Below, piece after piece: positions 55,269 to 55,939 of a stretch of DNA of 55,939 nucleotides; positions within the stretch are counted from its first letter, which is position 1; the number at the start of each line of letters is the position of its first letter. Below the pieces are notes generated by a model. That model saw only the letters and a program-made list of their open reading frames with translations, made no database searches and had not been told where the DNA came from. The translations under genes and the position numbers were made by a program. Location of the stretch: contig JAVBLV010000017.1 of the NCBI GenBank assembly GCA_031553195.1, positions 1-55,939 of the forward strand. Direction: 5' to 3'. The stretch comes from JAVBLV01 sp031553195. Lineage in GTDB: Bacteria > Bacteroidota > Bacteroidia > Bacteroidales > P3.

Positions 55269-55353
55269 TCCCTGCATTTTGATGAAGAATACTCCTTCAA
55301 TGATAATCTGTGAGTGAACGATGAATGAAACTAATTGAAACAGAATCGTTATT

Positions 55354-55489
55354 TAGTCGCTCCTTAATAATTCAATTTGAGCGGCAATATTTTCAAATTT
55401 AGCCTCCTCAGAAGCTGGTTTTCCATACTCGGCATTGCAAAGTATTTTACTGAAATATAAATATTTATATACCAATTAAAGAGCGACTA
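55354..55489. mobile_element. Candidate 136-bp MITE-like element with TA ends
   Basis: The ends are 15-base inverted repeats with one mismatch: TAGTCGCTCCTTAAT at 55354-55368, and ATTAAAGAGCGACTA at 55475-55489. The terminal TA on each side could be a target duplication, as for mariner/IS630-type elements. Internally the minus strand encodes a short peptide-like remnant (NAEYGKPASEEAKFENIA) that ends inside the left arm. Only one copy is in the window, so mobility is unproven. Confidence 0.4.
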
Positions 55490-55558
55490 TTTATGATTCT
55501 TAGTACTATTGTTAAAAGAAGCTATTGGATAATCATTCCAAAAACTATCAAAAAATAA

Positions 55559-55585
55559 TTAGGCAACTTTTAAAAAGCTGCCTAA
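55559..55585 (-). terminator. Terminator of the window-edge gene
   Basis: TTAGGCA (55559-55565) pairs with TGCCTAA, with additional CTTTT/AAAAG pairing inside; on the minus strand it is followed by T-rich sequence (TTATTTTTTG). Confidence 0.75.
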
Positions 55586-55602
55586 CTCAACAAATAAAAG
55601 TA

Positions 55603-55939
55603 TTATTCCGCTATTTCTTTCGGATCCCATTGAATGGGAATGTTACGAAATTCGAGTATGCCACGGTCTTTTGCCGAAAAATAAAAAGACATTTTTACCA
55701 ATTCCAAACTCAAAAGATCAGAGGGAACTTTATCAAAAGCATCTTTATTATCGAGTGTAACTTCTGTCCAAATTCCTTTTGCTACAGAAAAAGTTTTTCC
55801 TGCCGAGTTGTAAGGTTTATATGTTTTTCCTTTTACATCAAAAGCTACCGTTTCGCCATTTCCACTGGTAGAACCGCCAAAAGTAGCCGATTCGGCATAA
55901 CTTTTATTTTTCACTTTAAATATTAACGAAACCTTTCCT
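55603..55939 (-). CDS. C-terminal part of a protein that continues beyond the window
   Basis: The frame is open to the right-hand edge, so this is the last ~112 residues of a longer protein; the GTG at 55914 is internal, not a start. The visible part is beta-rich (VAFDVKGKTYKPYNSAGKTF; GIWTEVTLDNKDAFDKVPSD) and ends RGILEFRNIPIQWDPKEIAE, like the terminal beta-sandwich of a secreted carbohydrate-active or binding protein. The family cannot be determined from the fragment. A terminator follows the stop. Confidence 0.6.
   Translation of the reverse strand, partial: GKVSLIFKVKNKSYAESATFGGSTSGNGETVAFDVKGKTYKPYNSAGKTFSVAKGIWTEVTLDNKDAFDKVPSDLLSLELVKMSFYFSAKDRGILEFRNIPIQWDPKEIAE

Larger units (their letters stand above)
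55269..55602. other. Intergenic region with MITE-like element and terminator
   Basis: Between the convergent 3' ends of the AAA/DUF4143 gene and the window-edge gene. It holds a 136-bp inverted-repeat element (55354-55489) and the terminator at 55559-55585. No gene is supported. Confidence 0.5.

Noticed and set aside
1..55939. tRNA, rRNA, intact transposase, integrase or CRISPR array
   Set aside because: I looked through the intergenic stretches and found none that could be supported.

Overview
The window looks like chromosomal DNA of a member of the Bacteroidota, most likely order Bacteroidales. Three things point there. There is a complete fimbrial (type V pilus) operon with FimB/Mfa2, FimA/Mfa1, DUF3575 and DUF3868 type proteins. 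Several proteins carry the C-terminal sorting domain of the type IX secretion system (T9SS). Many genes are preceded by the TAnnTTTG -7 box of the Bacteroidetes primary sigma factor, usually with no Shine-Dalgarno sequence. No rRNA, tRNA, CRISPR array or intact transposase gene was found; sequence composition is AT-rich.

Layout. 1-4.9 kb: a GLPGLI-like secreted protein, the frameshifted remnant of a paralogue, a cardiolipin synthase, a small transposon-like element (MITE) and an AI-2E family permease. 4.9-20.4 kb (minus strand): a surface-protein locus made of a small secreted protein, a 2710-residue Ig/PKD-type repeat protein, a PKD protein with a T9SS sorting domain, a third Ig-like repeat protein and an OmpA-family outer-membrane protein. 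20.9-22.4 kb: a small secreted protein and a T9SS-exported cupredoxin. 22.8-29.7 kb (plus strand): the fimbrial operon. 29.9-36.4 kb: a second phospholipase-D/cardiolipin-synthase-like enzyme, lipoproteins, prolyl oligopeptidase and a thioredoxin-fold/TPR protein. 36.9-43.0 kb (minus): era, a dipeptidyl peptidase IV-like enzyme, an HslJ/META lipoprotein and priA. 43.3-49.2 kb (plus): a polyprenyl-phosphate type glycosyltransferase with a membrane-protein partner, an exported flavin-reductase-like protein and iorAB (indolepyruvate:ferredoxin oxidoreductase). 49.6-53.8 kb (minus): dnaB, a conserved secreted protein, a SAM hydroxide adenosyltransferase and a separately transcribed RRM RNA-binding protein. 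54.0-55.9 kb: an AAA_14/DUF4143 ATPase with an unusual repeat-bearing leader, a second MITE-like element and the 3' end of a gene that runs off the window.

The most distinctive content is cell-surface biology. A giant repeat protein that ends without a recognisable sorting domain is encoded with a sorting-domain PKD protein and an OmpA-type anchor, near a separate fimbrial operon with a strong GC-rich hairpin just after its major-subunit gene. Two identical 107-bp elements in CTAG sites suggest recently active IS630-type MITEs. Functions are inferred from sequence motifs by eye; no database search was run.
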